Positions 63,485-64,000 of a stretch of DNA of 64,000 bases are shown one piece after another. The number at the start of each line of letters is the position of its first letter. The stretch's first letter is position 1. Source of the DNA: an uncultured Schumannella sp. (GTDB lineage Bacteria > Actinomycetota > Actinomycetes > Actinomycetales > Microbacteriaceae). A program made the translations under genes and the position numbers. The notes under the pieces were generated by a model. That model worked only from the letters and a program-made list of their open reading frames with translations, was not told the origin of the DNA and did not search any database. The stretch spans positions 53,659 to 117,658 of the forward strand of contig NZ_CAJQNT010000016.1 in the NCBI RefSeq assembly GCF_905479755.1. Reading direction: 5' to 3'.

Positions 63485-64000
63485 TCAACCGGGGAACGGG
63501 CGGTGGACGCGGGCGTCAGTGAGCACGTCGGCCCACCAAGCCAGTTCCGCCATCGCACCTTTCAGCGTCGTAGACACGGCTTCACCCGGCGCAAAGCGCT
63601 CGGCATCGTCTACGGCCTCCCACGGCGCCGGCAGTCCGAGGCACCGACGGGTGGTGACCATGTTCAGTTCGGCCAGCACTCCGCGTAGATGCTCAATCGC
63701 CGAGTACCCTCCGTGAACGCCGTAGGCGACGATGGCGGCGGGTTTCAACTTCCACTGGGCGTAGTGCCAGTCGATGAGCCGCTTCAGCGACGCCGGGTAG
63801 GAGTGGTTGTACTCCGGGGTGACGAACACGAAAGCACCAGCCGCATCGATCCGCTCGCCCACCTCCGTCGCTGGCCCGCCGCCTGGGGAGAGCAGGTTGT
63901 CATCGGGCAGCGCGATCTGAGCCAGGTCGATCAGGTCGACTTCGATGCCGTCGCGCTCCGTCAGCGCGGTCAGCACCCAGTCGGCGATGCTCGGACTCAT
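63485..64000 (-). CDS. NADPH-dependent FMN reductase, N-terminus outside the window
   Basis: 171 codons of a flavodoxin-like FMN reductase are present. The expected N-terminal phosphate-binding loop (GSTRPGR type) should lie just beyond the edge, and the frame enters at SPSIADWVL. The conserved TPEYNHSYPASLKRLIDW motif and VAYGVHGGYSA flavin contact are visible. Reduces flavins or quinones with NADPH. It lies next to the ABM monooxygenase, with which it may share a quinone-related task. Confidence 0.85.
   Translation of the reverse strand: MSPSIADWVLTALTERDGIEVDLIDLAQIALPDDNLLSPGGGPATEVGERIDAAGAFVFVTPEYNHSYPASLKRLIDWHYAQWKLKPAAIVAYGVHGGYSAIEHLRGVLAELNMVTTRRCLGLPAPWEAVDDAERFAPGEAVSTTLKGAMAELAWWADVLTDARVHRPFPG

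Larger units (their letters stand above)
33511..64000. mobile_element. Integrated conjugative element (left end at tRNA-Ala; right end not seen)
   Basis: From the 3' end of tRNA-Ala on, core genes give way to a serine recombinase, a second SSB, a methylase-helicase, VirD4-, VirB4- and VirB6-like transfer proteins, pilin-like proteins, cell-wall hydrolase, ParB and prim-pol, almost all leftward. Transfer genes end near 61947. No direct repeat of the tRNA 3' end was found, so the right border is unknown; positions after about 62000 may be cargo or chromosome. The given end is the window edge, not a border. Confidence 0.75.

Noticed and set aside
33511..64000. CRISPR array or rRNA genes
   Set aside because: No regularly spaced repeats and no rRNA-like sequence were seen anywhere in the window.

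Overview
The window is high-GC actinobacterial DNA. Gene order (cca, murJ, trxB-trxA, parB-parA, rsmG, jag, yidC, yidD, rnpA, rpmH, dnaA, dnaN, recF, gyrB, gyrA, tRNA-Ile, tRNA-Ala) and protein character fit the replication-origin region of a member of the Microbacteriaceae. The family assignment is inferred from synteny; the genus was not determined.

Positions 1-33510 are ordinary core chromosome. They begin with a cut-off hisC-type aminotransferase, then a membrane protein, a small helical protein paired with an alpha/beta hydrolase, a low-molecular-weight phosphatase, purB and two membrane proteins. Next come dnaB, the rpsF-ssb-rpsR-rplI operon, cca, a DUF6049-like secreted protein, murJ and trxBA. 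trxBA is preceded by a perfect SigR/SigH-type promoter. The origin section follows: parAB with two perfect parS palindromes around rsmG, the leftward rpmH-rnpA-yidD-yidC-jag-rsmG run, then rightward dnaA, the dnaA-dnaN origin region, dnaN, recF, a DUF721 protein, gyrB and gyrA. Short overlaps (ATGA, TGATG) show translational coupling in many places.

Positions 33511 to at least about 62000 are an integrated conjugative element sitting against tRNA-Ala(TGC). A serine recombinase lies at the junction, and its reading frame runs into the antisense strand of the tRNA gene. Then come a DUF4913-like protein, a second SSB, a very large adenine-methylase/SNF2-helicase fusion (DarB-like architecture), a VirD4-type coupling protein, a VirB4-type ATPase, an SCO6880-like protein, a VirB6/TrbL-like membrane protein, two small pilin-like proteins, a three-domain cell-wall hydrolase, a ParB-like protein, a DUF2637 protein and a prim-pol primase. 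Nearly all are read leftward as one long transfer module. No relaxase and no right attachment site are visible, so the element probably continues past 64000 or uses an unrecognised relaxase.

Two insertion sequences sit inside the element. One is a 1374-bp IS3-family copy (15-bp perfect ends, GAGT duplication). The other is a 2620-bp IS481-family copy (31-bp ends, GCTAGA duplication) carrying a TetR-type regulator and a ZapE/AFG1-type ATPase around a perfect 28-base operator palindrome. The IS481 transposase takes its stop codon from the CTAG target, and the neighbouring transfer gene uses the same CTAG for its stop on the other strand. The last 2 kb hold an AraC-type regulator, an antibiotic-biosynthesis-type monooxygenase and an NADPH-dependent FMN reductase cut by the window edge. 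These may be cargo or chromosome.
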